The position numbers were made by a program, and so were the translations under genes. The notes below the pieces were generated by a model. The model saw only the letters and a program-made list of their open reading frames with translations, was not told where the DNA came from and made no database searches. Shown in pieces: positions 7,959-15,622 of a DNA stretch of 64,000 nt (the first letter of the stretch is position 1; each line of letters opens with the position of its first letter). The stretch covers positions 1-64,000 of the forward strand of contig JAJPIZ010000017.1 in assembly GCA_021324435.1 (NCBI GenBank), given 5' to 3'. This stretch comes from Anaerolineae bacterium (GTDB taxonomy: Bacteria; Chloroflexota; Anaerolineae; Anaerolineales; Villigracilaceae).

Positions 7959-8225
7959 ATGTCAGATGTACCTGTCACCATTGTGCTCCCCTCGGGAGGC
8001 ACCCGCAATGCGGAAGTTCCGGATGATGTGCCGGTGAAGGAATTGATTCCTGAATTGACCACCTCGCTGGAACTGCCTGTCACGGGTCCGGATGGACGCG
8101 CTATGTCTTATCGCTTGGACAGCAAAGCGCTCGGCCGCGAATTGAAAGAGGAAGAAACTCTTTCACAGGCCGGTATCCCGCAGAACGACCGGCTGATGAT
8201 GACGGCAGATGTCACTGCCGGCTAA
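7959..8225 (+). CDS. Free ubiquitin-like modifier (YukD-like), ends in Ala-Gly
   Basis: 88 residues, one beta-grasp domain: VTIVLPSGGTRNAEVPDD, a helix around VKELIPELTTSLEL, YRLDSKALGREL and GIPQNDRLMMTADV. It ends ...VTAG, so the mature C terminus is already Gly and needs no trimming. ATG 7959 is set by AAAGGAG at 7944-7950; the frame is open further up but without a ribosome site. It is the probable substrate of the E1 and E2 encoded upstream and of the JAMM protease downstream. Similar domains occur in type VII secretion (YukD/EsaB), but no such secretion genes are nearby. Confidence 0.85.
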   Translation: MSDVPVTIVLPSGGTRNAEVPDDVPVKELIPELTTSLELPVTGPDGRAMSYRLDSKALGRELKEEETLSQAGIPQNDRLMMTADVTAG

Positions 8226-8243
8226 CCCAGCCCCGATAACCCT

Positions 8244-8285
8244 CCCTCACCTCGTCTTGTTGTCGCTCAACCGGGCGGGTGAGGG
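8244..8285 (+). repeat. CCCTCACC...GGTGAGGG hairpin
   Basis: CCCTCACC (8244-8251) pairs with GGTGAGGG (8278-8285) between the ubiquitin-like gene and the JAMM gene. Similar CCTCACCC/GGGTGAGG elements are at 34380-34420 and 46149-46230, so it looks like a dispersed repeat. It may slow or protect the operon mRNA here. Confidence 0.5.
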
Positions 8286-8296
8286 CGGGACCTCCT

Positions 8297-8950
8297 ATGA
8301 ATTCGCGACTACGCATTAACGTTTTACCTTTCGATATGAACCAGCCTATTGCCATTCCACTTCCTACCAAAACAGCCAGTCGCTGGAACTCGCCTTATGA
8401 CGAAGCAGGGCTGAGTCCATTGGTTTCCGTGTTTATGACTCAGCCGGCGTACAGCCGCATCTGTGTTCACTCTGTGAGCGATATGAAGAATGAGGTGGGC
8501 GGAATCCTTGTGGGGCAATGGTGCATGAATGGGAACGGAGAGCAGTTTGTTGTTGTTGAGCATGCTTTGCCAGCCCGTTACACGCGGCAGGGCAGCGTCT
8601 ATTTGACATTTACCCAGGAAAGCCTGGTTGACATTCACGATCAGATTGATGCCAATTACAAAGGTCAGAAGATCGTAGGGTGGTACCACACACACCCAAG
8701 CATGGGCGTTTTTCTTTCACATTACGACACCTGGTTACATAATAACTTTTTCCCCGAACCCTGGCAGGTGGCGCTTGTCGTTGAACCCGTTTCTGCAACC
8801 GGTGGGTTTTTCATCCGCCAGAAAAATGGCGTGCTTGATCCCACCCGGTATTATGGCTTCTATGAACTGGACGGAAATTATGGCCGTAGCATGGTTTATT
8901 GGACCAACCTCAACCAGTTTGAAGAAGCGGAAGGAGATAATTCCAAATGA
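8297..8950 (+). CDS. JAMM/JAB1-family metalloprotease (deconjugase-like)
   Basis: 217 residues. The JAMM motif is complete: E66 in NEVGGILVG, then H131-T-H133-P, S141 and D144 in the HTHPSMGVFLSHYD stretch, the zinc ligands and catalytic residues of isopeptidases such as AMSH and Rpn11. It could cut the ubiquitin-like protein from targets; since that protein already ends in Gly, a maturation role is less needed. I prefer ATG 8297; GTG 8279 lies in the repeat. The stop overlaps the next start (ATGA at 8947-8950), so translation is coupled. Confidence 0.9.
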   Translation: MNSRLRINVLPFDMNQPIAIPLPTKTASRWNSPYDEAGLSPLVSVFMTQPAYSRICVHSVSDMKNEVGGILVGQWCMNGNGEQFVVVEHALPARYTRQGSVYLTFTQESLVDIHDQIDANYKGQKIVGWYHTHPSMGVFLSHYDTWLHNNFFPEPWQVALVVEPVSATGGFFIRQKNGVLDPTRYYGFYELDGNYGRSMVYWTNLNQFEEAEGDNSK

Positions 8951-9798
8951 GTAGAAGAATGCGTACGTATTTCTACGCCGTGCTCGGCGCGCTGGGCGGT
9001 TTGTTTGCATGGCAAGTCAGCAATGTACTCGGCCTGTCGTTCACTGGCGCCTTTTATATCAATGTGCTGGTCGTTGGCGCCCTGGTCGGTGTTTTGATTG
9101 GCCTGTTCATCGGCATCACGGAAGGCGCTTTAACTCTCAACCCCGTGCTGGCAGTCAAAGCAGGGCTGGTAGGTGGCCTGGTCGGAGCGGCCGGAGGTCT
9201 GGGCCTGGTGCTGGGTGAGTTTCTCTTCCAGAAAGTCGGCGCCGGCGTTCTCGGCCGCGCTCTTGGCTGGGGCGTCTTCGGCGCGATGATCGGTTTAGCG
9301 GAAGGATTCGTTGGTCGAAGTGAGATCTGGAAGCCGACGCTCGGCGGATTTATTGGTGGAGCGTTGGGCGGCGCCTTGCTCGAACTGGCGCGCGTCCAAC
9401 TGAACCTGGTCACCGGCAAGGCCGTTGGCATGGTGGTTTTGGGAGCGGCCATTGGGTTGTTCATCTCGTTGATCGTCGTTACGCTGTCGCGCGCCTGGCT
9501 CGAAGTCACCTCGGGCAAACTGAAAGGCACCGAGTTCATCCTCGATAAATTCATGCACGCCGGTGGACCCGCCATCGCCATTGGCAGTTCGCCTTTGAAA
9601 TCCGAGATCGTTTTGCCTGATCCGGATATTGCCCCTCAACATGCCATGCTTACCGGAGACGGCGCCCAATTTACTGTCAAAGACATGAGCCTCTCAGGCA
9701 CATTCATTAACAACAAGAAGATCGAACGCGCTCAACTTGTTAATGGACAAAAAATCCGCATGGGCAATACTGAGATGGTTTATCACGAAAAGAGGTAG
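8947..9798 (+). CDS. Polytopic membrane protein with C-terminal FHA domain
   Basis: 283 residues. The first 185 or so are a Gly-rich run of about six hydrophobic segments with many GxxxG pairs. The last 90 form an FHA phosphopeptide-binding domain: IAIGSSPLKSEIVLPD, APQHAML (the S/H contact region), VKDMSLSGTFINNKKI and LVNGQKIRMGNTEMVYH. FHA domains bind phosphothreonine. It may gather phosphorylated clients at the membrane for the conjugation machinery, but no kinase is encoded in the operon. It overlaps the JAMM gene by 4 bases and is followed after 2 bases by the VWA gene. Confidence 0.85.
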   Translation: MSRRMRTYFYAVLGALGGLFAWQVSNVLGLSFTGAFYINVLVVGALVGVLIGLFIGITEGALTLNPVLAVKAGLVGGLVGAAGGLGLVLGEFLFQKVGAGVLGRALGWGVFGAMIGLAEGFVGRSEIWKPTLGGFIGGALGGALLELARVQLNLVTGKAVGMVVLGAAIGLFISLIVVTLSRAWLEVTSGKLKGTEFILDKFMHAGGPAIAIGSSPLKSEIVLPDPDIAPQHAMLTGDGAQFTVKDMSLSGTFINNKKIERAQLVNGQKIRMGNTEMVYHEKR

Positions 9799-9800
9799 CC

Positions 9801-10934
9801 ATGCGTAAAATTTTCCGCATCGTTCTGACCCTGAGCCTGTTTCTTGTTCTGACGCTTTGGTCTGCCCCGGCCACTTTTGCTCAGACCGGGGGCACGCAGG
9901 TTCATATTACACAAGTGGATAATTCCCAATTCCCGCAGGTGACGGTCTATGTTTCCGTAACCGACGCGTCCGGCCAACCGGTCGGTGTTGATCCGAACAC
10001 CATTCAGATTTCTGAAAATGGTCAGGTCATGCAACCGACCAATGTGAGCGGTGGCGGCCAAGGCGGCATTGGTCCATTGACAACCATGCTGGTCATGGAT
10101 GTTTCTGGAAGCATGGACAAAAACGGCAAGATTGACGGCGCCAAAGCTGCCGCCAAAGCCTATGTGGATCAAATGCGTCCTGAAGATCAAGCCGGCATCA
10201 TGGTTTACAACACGCGAACGACTTATCTTCAGCCTCTCACCACGGATCATGCTGTTTTGAACAGCGCGATTGATAGCATCAAGACCGGTGGAGACACTGC
10301 AATGTATGACGCGCTGATCGCGGCGGAAGAGGCCCTCAAAGATGTTACAGGCCGCAAGGCGGTAATCGTCGTCACCGACGGGCTGGACAACAGCAGTTCT
10401 CACAAAGCAGATGATGTGATTACTGGAATCGGTCCGGCTGGTCTTTCCATCTCTACCATCGGCTTGGGCGATGCCAGCACAAAATCGCAACAAGGATTGG
10501 ATGAAGCCGGGCTTAAGTCTCTGGCCCAGCAGGCTGGCGGTGCATACAGTTACGCTGGTGACTCTGCCGCTCTTTCTGCCTTGTTCCAATTGTATGGCCG
10601 CGCTTTGCAGAACGAGTATGCCATCACATACACCTCGCCCTCTAATTTGCGCGATGGTGTAAATCGCTCTCTAACTGTATCTCTTGTGAATGCTGGAGTT
10701 TCCGCTAACAGCCAGTACAACCCCGGCGGGGTTCTGCCTGAAGTGTCAACCCAGTCATGGCCGCTGTTTGCGGGTATCTTGGTGATTCTGCTTGCATTGC
10801 TCGCCGTGCCCATGCTGGCGAGTAAAGGATTGCAACTCTTTAGCGGCAGTGGCGGCGGCTTCCGCAAGAAGGGCCGCGTGAAGCTTGGTGAAGCGCCTGG
10901 CAGTTCTGCCAAAGGCCGTGTCAAAATGAGATAG
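9801..10934 (+). CDS. Secreted/anchored VWA-domain protein
   Basis: 377 residues. A signal peptide (1-27, ending TFA) is followed by a beta-rich N-terminal region and a von Willebrand A domain (about 94-275) with an intact metal site D100-x-S102-x-S104 in DVSGSMDKNG and a TDGLDNSSS stretch. One membrane helix near 317-338 and a basic tail with repeated GRVK follow, so the VWA domain should lie outside the cytoplasm. It is the last gene of the operon. Its link to the conjugation proteins is by operon structure only. Confidence 0.85.
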   Translation: MRKIFRIVLTLSLFLVLTLWSAPATFAQTGGTQVHITQVDNSQFPQVTVYVSVTDASGQPVGVDPNTIQISENGQVMQPTNVSGGGQGGIGPLTTMLVMDVSGSMDKNGKIDGAKAAAKAYVDQMRPEDQAGIMVYNTRTTYLQPLTTDHAVLNSAIDSIKTGGDTAMYDALIAAEEALKDVTGRKAVIVVTDGLDNSSSHKADDVITGIGPAGLSISTIGLGDASTKSQQGLDEAGLKSLAQQAGGAYSYAGDSAALSALFQLYGRALQNEYAITYTSPSNLRDGVNRSLTVSLVNAGVSANSQYNPGGVLPEVSTQSWPLFAGILVILLALLAVPMLASKGLQLFSGSGGGFRKKGRVKLGEAPGSSAKGRVKMR

Positions 10935-10940
10935 AAAAAT

Positions 10941-10976
10941 AAAAAATCAGGCTTCAGATCTGAAGCCTGATTTTTT
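10941..10976. terminator. Palindromic terminator shared by the VWA operon and lexA
   Basis: A perfect 36-base palindrome: the 18-base arms 10941-10958 and 10959-10976 are exact complements, with A and T runs on both sides. It can end transcription from both convergent units. Confidence 0.9.
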
Positions 10977-10990
10977 GATTCTTTTCTGAA

Positions 10991-11671
10991 CTAGGACATT
11001 ACTTCCACTTTTCGAATTACCATCACGACCTTACCCTTGATCTCCAAAGGTTCGTCTTTGTTGATGTAGATCGGTTTCATTGTTGGGTTGGCAGGTTGAA
11101 GGCGATAGCGGTCCCTCTCTTTGAAGAAGTATTTCAAAGTCGCCTCGTTATCGCGCGCCAGCCAAACCGCCACCATCTCACCATTGCGTGCTTCTACTGC
11201 GCGTTTCATCACCACAATATCGCCATCATTGATCATAGCGTCAATCATTGAATCTCCCTTGACTTCGAGGGCGAACAGATCATTCCCTTTTTCTTTGGGA
11301 GGCAGAAGACTGCGTGCGACATCCACGGCGTTAGCTTCATTATCGGTCATATAACTTACACCGGGTTGAAGTTCGGGCAGGGGGAGACCTGCCGCGATCG
11401 GGCCGAGAATTGGCACGCGCAATGTATCCGCTGACGCGTTGACGCCGGTGACGCGTAAACCGCGCGAGATCTTTCGGTCGCGTTCAATGTGGCCGGTCTT
11501 CTCCAGTTGATCGAGATAATAATTGACAACCGACGTAGAAGAAATACCGCAATTCTCGCCAATCTCACGGATTGAGGGTGGGTGCTTGTGTTTGCGTTGA
11601 TACTCCTGGATAAAATCCAGGATTTTTTGGTGGCGTTCGCCAAGTCCCTTGCTTTTTCGAACCATCATCAT
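10991..11671 (-). CDS. lexA: LexA repressor
   Basis: 226 residues. The N-terminal winged helix (GLGERHQKILDFIQEYQ to ISRGLRV) is followed by the S24 self-cleavage domain with the scissile A94-G95 in AAGLPLP, catalytic S141 in KGDSM and K180 in ATLKYFF. It represses DNA-repair genes until RecA on single-stranded DNA triggers its cleavage. Three ATG codons overlap the start (11671, 11668, 11665); AGGAGG at 11677-11682 fits the first two. A DinR-type box lies 73 bases upstream. Confidence 0.95.
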   Translation of the reverse strand: MMMVRKSKGLGERHQKILDFIQEYQRKHKHPPSIREIGENCGISSTSVVNYYLDQLEKTGHIERDRKISRGLRVTGVNASADTLRVPILGPIAAGLPLPELQPGVSYMTDNEANAVDVARSLLPPKEKGNDLFALEVKGDSMIDAMINDGDIVVMKRAVEARNGEMVAVWLARDNEATLKYFFKERDRYRLQPANPTMKPIYINKDEPLEIKGKVVMVIRKVEVMS

Positions 11672-11691
11672 TCATGCCTCCTGAGCAAAGT

Positions 11692-11710
11692 GGTTCTGTA
11701 AATCAGAACC
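11692..11710. promoter_or_regulatory. Inverted repeat in the lexA leader
   Basis: GGTTCTG (11692-11698) and CAGAACC (11704-11710) are exact complements around TAAAT. It lies between the SOS box and the lexA start. It may be an operator or an RNA hairpin near the ribosome site; no known consensus fits. Confidence 0.45.
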
Positions 11711-11743
11711 ATAAACCGCTCATTTGTGCTATGAATAATACTT

Positions 11744-11755
11744 GAACATGCGTTC
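11744..11755. promoter_or_regulatory. LexA (DinR-type) SOS box
   Basis: GAACATGCGTTC fits the Gram-positive LexA consensus GAACRNRYGTTC without mismatch. A TATTAT at 11735-11740 on the minus strand could be the lexA -10 element. This supports autoregulation of lexA. Confidence 0.75.
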
Positions 11756-11879
11756 GATGTCAAGCGTTTTGAGGGTCAATTTTTTGTTGATCATCTCTTG
11801 TCTTCCTCTTCAACTTGCAAGGATGCGGAACAAAAGATTGCCTTTTCGAAAGTAAGTATGGAAAATATAAAGGAAACTA

Positions 11880-11907
11880 TTGACAATCCTAAATAAATAT
11901 GTATAAT
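11880..11907 (+). promoter_or_regulatory. Strong sigma-70-type promoter
   Basis: TTGACA (11880-11885) and TATAAT (11902-11907) with a 16-base spacer, both perfect hexamers. It lies in an AT-rich stretch that fills most of the 323-base gap after lexA and drives the DUF2089 operon, with a leader of about 80 bases. Confidence 0.85.
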
Positions 11908-11994
11908 GTATTCATAAATTTAATACCAAAATATAAAATATTAAAGCTCGGAGTATAAATTTAACCCCGATCTGAAAAGGCAAGGAGTGTACTT

Positions 11995-12384
11995 ATGTAC
12001 CCAGCACTTACCCGTTGTCCAGTTTGTAATAGCGAGATGAACGTCACTCGTTTGCATTGTCCATCATGCGACACAGTTGTGGAAGGTCGTTTCACTGCCG
12101 GGCATTTTGCCAATCTTTCGCCCGAACAAATGGATTTTATCTTCACCTTTGTGCGCTGTGAGGGTAAATTGACTCGCATGGAATCAGAACTCAATTTATC
12201 TTATCCAACCATTCGCAACCGTTTGCATGAGGTCATCCGCGCGCTGGGATATGAGCCGGGCAAGGATGAATCGCTCGAAATCAGTGATGAAAAGCGGCGC
12301 GCAGTGCTTGAAGATTTGGACTCCGGCAAGATCTCAGCAGAAAATGCCATGCGCATCTTGCGCGGCGAGGAGGAGAGGGAATGA
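11995..12384 (+). CDS. DUF2089-family regulator
   Basis: 129 residues. An N-terminal zinc ribbon has CPVC (8-11) and CPSC (22-25); a helix-turn-helix like sigma region 4 follows (LTRMESELNLSYPTIRNRL). The last 30 residues are a helical hairpin (KRRAVLEDLDSGKISAENAM) of the kind repeated in the next three genes. This is the DUF2089 layout, thought to be a transcription regulator. GCAAGGAG at 11980-11987 precedes ATG. Its stop overlaps the next start (ATGA, 12381-12384). Confidence 0.85.
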   Translation: MYPALTRCPVCNSEMNVTRLHCPSCDTVVEGRFTAGHFANLSPEQMDFIFTFVRCEGKLTRMESELNLSYPTIRNRLHEVIRALGYEPGKDESLEISDEKRRAVLEDLDSGKISAENAMRILRGEEERE

Positions 12385-13127
12385 CCACTCAAACATTTTC
12401 CACTGGGGCCAATCCCTCGATCCAAATCGGAAATGTTGCGGGCGACCTGATTGTGACCGGTTGGGATCGCTCCGAGGTTGAAGCCCGCGGAGATGAAATC
12501 CGTCAGACCCAAACCGGTAGCGCGCTTTCTTTTTCCTCTTCGGGAGATTTGATTCTTTCCGTACCGCGTGGTTCGACAATCACGCTGGGATATGTGGCTG
12601 GTGATGTGAAACTAGAAGATATGAATGGTGCGATCACAGTATCGTTTGTAGGAGGAGACGCCATCTTGCGGAATCTTAGCGGTCAGGTCTCGATGGCCGG
12701 CGCGATTGGCGGCGATGTTCAAATGGAGAATGTCGGCAAGATCAGTATGAGCGCCGGTAAGAGCGGATTGGACACGGATCTGTCAGAGCGCATTCGAAGC
12801 CGCATGGAGGAAGCCAAACGCCATGCAGAGCGTAAAATGCGCGATGCCGAACAAAAGATTCGCCGCGCGGAAATCAAGATTCAAAATGCAGAACGTAAGC
12901 GCCGCGGTGTCCCGCCCATTCCGCCCGTACCTCCAATCCCACCTATGCCTCCACAAGCAAGAAAATTTGGCCGCTTCCATTTCGCTGTTGATCCATCAGG
13001 CGTTAATGAAACCAGACAAACTGTCTCTGATGAAGAGCGCATGGTCATATTGAAAATGTTGCAGGAAAAGAAAATTAATTCCGAAGAGGCCGAGAAACTG
13101 CTGGCCGCGCTGGAAGGAGGCTCATAA
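12381..13127 (+). CDS. DUF4097-like beta-repeat protein with C-terminal SHOCT-like hairpin
   Basis: 248 residues. The first 115 or so are short beta repeats (GNVAGDLIVTGWD, GYVAGDVKLEDM, GAIGGDVQMENV) like DUF4097 or bactofilin-type helices. Then come a charged coiled segment (ERIRSRMEEAKRHAERK) and a Pro-rich linker of PPIPPVPPIPP type. The final hairpin DEERMVILKMLQEKKINSEE is shared with its neighbours. No signal peptide is visible, so it should be cytoplasmic. Function unknown; the YvlB-type proteins of Firmicutes have a similar combination. Confidence 0.7.
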   Translation: MTTQTFSTGANPSIQIGNVAGDLIVTGWDRSEVEARGDEIRQTQTGSALSFSSSGDLILSVPRGSTITLGYVAGDVKLEDMNGAITVSFVGGDAILRNLSGQVSMAGAIGGDVQMENVGKISMSAGKSGLDTDLSERIRSRMEEAKRHAERKMRDAEQKIRRAEIKIQNAERKRRGVPPIPPVPPIPPMPPQARKFGRFHFAVDPSGVNETRQTVSDEERMVILKMLQEKKINSEEAEKLLAALEGGS

Positions 13128-13768
13128 TGTCTTCTGAAGAACGGACACAGATTCTCAAGATGGTTGAGAATGGGAAGATCAGCGCGGAAGAAGCCATGAA
13201 GCTGATCAAAGTGCTGGATGAGTCTTCCGCCGAGATGGAGATCATCGAAACCGCGCCCGCTTCTTCGTCCGGACCCGAAGCGGATTCTCAATCCAAAAAA
13301 ACTCCCGCTCCCGAATTTGAAAAAGTCGCCAGCCAGGCGCGTCGCTTGTGGCAAATTCCGTTGTGGGCCGGGGTCGGGATCACAATCTTTTCTGCTTATT
13401 GGCTTTACATGCTGGTCAACGCGTCGAATTTTGGATTTTGGTTTTATTGCGCATGGATTCCGCTTCTATTCGGCGTTTTATTGCTGGGATTGTTTGCAAG
13501 TGGTCGGACTGCGCGCTGGCTTTATGTAAAAGTGCAACAGCCGGAGGGCAGTGACGGGCCTCGCAACCTCACCCTCGGATTCCCGCTTCCTCTTGGGTTT
13601 GCGGCCTGGTTCCTGCGTCATTTTGGGCACTATATCGAAGGTATGGATCGCACTGTTGCGGATGAGGTGATACAACTTCTTTCAACCGGGTTTTCATCGA
13701 AGGAACCTTTGATCGTAAATGTGGATGAGGGCGAGCACGGCGAACGCGTGCAGGTTTATATTGGCTAG
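13127..13768 (+). CDS. SHOCT-like hairpin protein with two membrane segments
   Basis: 213 residues. The first 35 form the same helical hairpin (EERTQILKMVENGKISAEEA). Two hydrophobic spans follow (about 82-100 and 107-125), then a soluble tail with VDEGEHGERVQVYIG. It starts on the stop of the previous gene (TAATG). The tail's VNVDEGEHGERV resembles the VTDDEDGEHVEIYVD end of the next gene, so the two probably share the C-terminal domain too. Function unknown. Confidence 0.7.
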   Translation: MSSEERTQILKMVENGKISAEEAMKLIKVLDESSAEMEIIETAPASSSGPEADSQSKKTPAPEFEKVASQARRLWQIPLWAGVGITIFSAYWLYMLVNASNFGFWFYCAWIPLLFGVLLLGLFASGRTARWLYVKVQQPEGSDGPRNLTLGFPLPLGFAAWFLRHFGHYIEGMDRTVADEVIQLLSTGFSSKEPLIVNVDEGEHGERVQVYIG

Positions 13769-13777
13769 GAGGCTGGA

Positions 13778-14161
13778 ATGGCAAATGCAGAAGAACGAAT
13801 GAAAATTTTGAAGATGATCGAGGAGGGAAAGGTCAGCGCGGAGGATGGGGCGAAATTGCTGGCCGCTTTGAACGAGGGACGGCGCGGCTCCGGAGGCTCC
13901 GGCTCGAATCGTCCCTCCGGCGCGGGGCGCTGGCTCCGCATCCGCGTCACCGACATTGCATCGGGCCGTTCAAAGGCTTCGGTCCAAATTCCGATTGGCC
14001 TGATTGACGCCGGCTTGAAGATCGGCGCGCATTTTGCGCCTGAAGTTGAGGGCGTGGATATGTCTTATGTGATGGACGCATTACGGTCCGGTATGACCGG
14101 CAAGATCATTGACGTTACCGACGATGAAGATGGCGAGCACGTCGAGATTTACGTAGATTAG
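13778..14161 (+). CDS. Small cytoplasmic SHOCT-like hairpin protein
   Basis: 127 residues. The N-terminal hairpin EERMKILKMIEEGKVSAEDG is the fourth copy in this operon. A Gly/Ser linker and a domain with IRVTDIASGRSKASVQIPI and a tail DGEHVEIYVD follow. No membrane segment. GGAGG at 13768-13772 precedes ATG. It appears to be the soluble counterpart of the previous protein. Function unknown. Confidence 0.7.
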   Translation: MANAEERMKILKMIEEGKVSAEDGAKLLAALNEGRRGSGGSGSNRPSGAGRWLRIRVTDIASGRSKASVQIPIGLIDAGLKIGAHFAPEVEGVDMSYVMDALRSGMTGKIIDVTDDEDGEHVEIYVD

Positions 14162-14245
14162 TTTTTCAATCCAAGACCGGCTTTCGATGATGAAAGGAGA
14201 GTGCGTGATGTGTTTCTACTATCTTCAGGTCTTTAGAGCGTTGGT

Positions 14246-15583
14246 ATGACCAAACGTCCTGCGGGGATGTTTGGTTTCACCGTTGTCTGGCTGGGGCAGA
14301 TTGTTTCTGTCCTGGCCAGTTCGATGAGCCAGTTTGCGCTGACTATTTTCGTCTTCGAGAAGACGGGTAGTGCGACCGCGTTGGGCTTGATGCAGGTTTT
14401 CTTCATCACTCCTTTTCTTTTGATTTCTCCAATTGCGGGAGTGATGGTGGATCGTCACAATCGTAAACTGATGATGATGGTCAGTGACCTCACGGCAGGA
14501 CTGGCGACGCTGGCCGTGCTCGTTTTACAGGCATTTGGCTTGCTGCACTACTGGCATCTGTACATTGCCTCTGTTGTATATGGGCTGGGAAATGCCTTCC
14601 AGTGGCCTGCTTATTCGGCCGCAATCTCCACCATGGTGTCCAAGGAGCAATACGGCCGCGCCAATGGCATGATGTCCCTGATTGAAGCGGGGCCTGGAGT
14701 GTTGGCTCCGCTGTTGGCTGGCGCATTGTTGCCGCTGATCGGCCTGACCGGTATCCTGTTCTTTGATGTGGCTACTTTTCTCTTGGCTATCGGCGCCTTA
14801 CTGATTGTTCACATTCCACAGCCGCCGCGCACCGAAGAAGGCCAGCAAGGTGCTGGTAGCATTTGGAAGGAAGCGGCCTACGGCTTCAAGTACATTTTTG
14901 CCCGCCCCAGCCTGCTGGGATTGCAACTGATCTTTTTCATGGGAAACCTGTTTTCGGGCATTGCTTTCACACTCGTTTCTCCGATGATCTTGTCTCGCAC
15001 TGCCAACAATAGTTCCACGCTTGGGTTTATCCTGAGTCTCGGCGCAGGCGCGGGCGTGGTTGGCGGAGTCATCATGAGCGCCTGGGGAGGCTTCAGGAAG
15101 CGCGTGCATGGCGTGCTTGGCGGCTGGCTGTGGAGTGGACTCGCGTCCATATTGATCGGCTTGATCGGAGGCGTGCCAGTGTGGGCCGCGGGGATGATTC
15201 TGTCTTCTATCGTTGTGCCGCTGGTCAATGGTTCCAATCAGGCGATCTGGCAGTCTAAAGTCGCGCCGGATTTGCAAGGCCGCGTCTTTTCAGCAAGACG
15301 TTTGATTGCGTGGTTCACCAATCCCATTTCGCCGATCATTGCCGGGACTTTAGCGGACTTCGTGCTTGAACCGGCCATGCGTACTCAAAGCGGTCTTTCC
15401 TTGACCTTTGGCTGGATGGTAGGCACAGGCCCCGGAGCGGGGATGGGACTGATCATTGTTTTCTGTGGTGTGCTCGCGGGCCTCGTCGGCCTGACCGGAT
15501 ATTTTGTCCCCGCCATTCGCAACGCGGAGAGCGTCTTGCCAGATCATGATGTTCTGCCCGCTGCCGAGGCAACACCCGCATAA
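14246..15583 (+). CDS. MFS transporter, drug/macrolide exporter type
   Basis: 445 residues with about 12 membrane helices. The loop between helices 2 and 3 has GVMVDRHNRKLMMMVSD, the MFS signature, and the early VWLGQIVSVLASSMSQFAL is typical of the MFS_3 group that exports macrolides or siderophores. It sits 84 bases after the SHOCT-like genes and may share their transcript. A strong terminator overlaps its stop. Substrate cannot be told from sequence. Confidence 0.85.
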   Translation: MTKRPAGMFGFTVVWLGQIVSVLASSMSQFALTIFVFEKTGSATALGLMQVFFITPFLLISPIAGVMVDRHNRKLMMMVSDLTAGLATLAVLVLQAFGLLHYWHLYIASVVYGLGNAFQWPAYSAAISTMVSKEQYGRANGMMSLIEAGPGVLAPLLAGALLPLIGLTGILFFDVATFLLAIGALLIVHIPQPPRTEEGQQGAGSIWKEAAYGFKYIFARPSLLGLQLIFFMGNLFSGIAFTLVSPMILSRTANNSSTLGFILSLGAGAGVVGGVIMSAWGGFRKRVHGVLGGWLWSGLASILIGLIGGVPVWAAGMILSSIVVPLVNGSNQAIWQSKVAPDLQGRVFSARRLIAWFTNPISPIIAGTLADFVLEPAMRTQSGLSLTFGWMVGTGPGAGMGLIIVFCGVLAGLVGLTGYFVPAIRNAESVLPDHDVLPAAEATPA

Positions 15584-15622
15584 AACAAAATCGCCGATGG
15601 AATTCCATCGGCGATTTTGTTT
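15583..15622. terminator. Terminator after the MFS gene
   Basis: AAACAAAATCGCCGATGG (15583-15600) pairs perfectly with 15605-15622 around AATT. It has A and T runs on both sides, so it can act from either strand. Confidence 0.9.

Noticed and set aside
7959-8225. Type VII secretion (YukD/EsaB) component
   Set aside because: The fold is similar, but no EsxA, EssC or other secretion genes are near, while E1, E2 and JAMM genes are adjacent.
11672-11994. Possible small RNA in the AT-rich gap after lexA
   Set aside because: Only an SOS box, an inverted repeat and a promoter for the next operon are visible; no terminator-bounded transcript.
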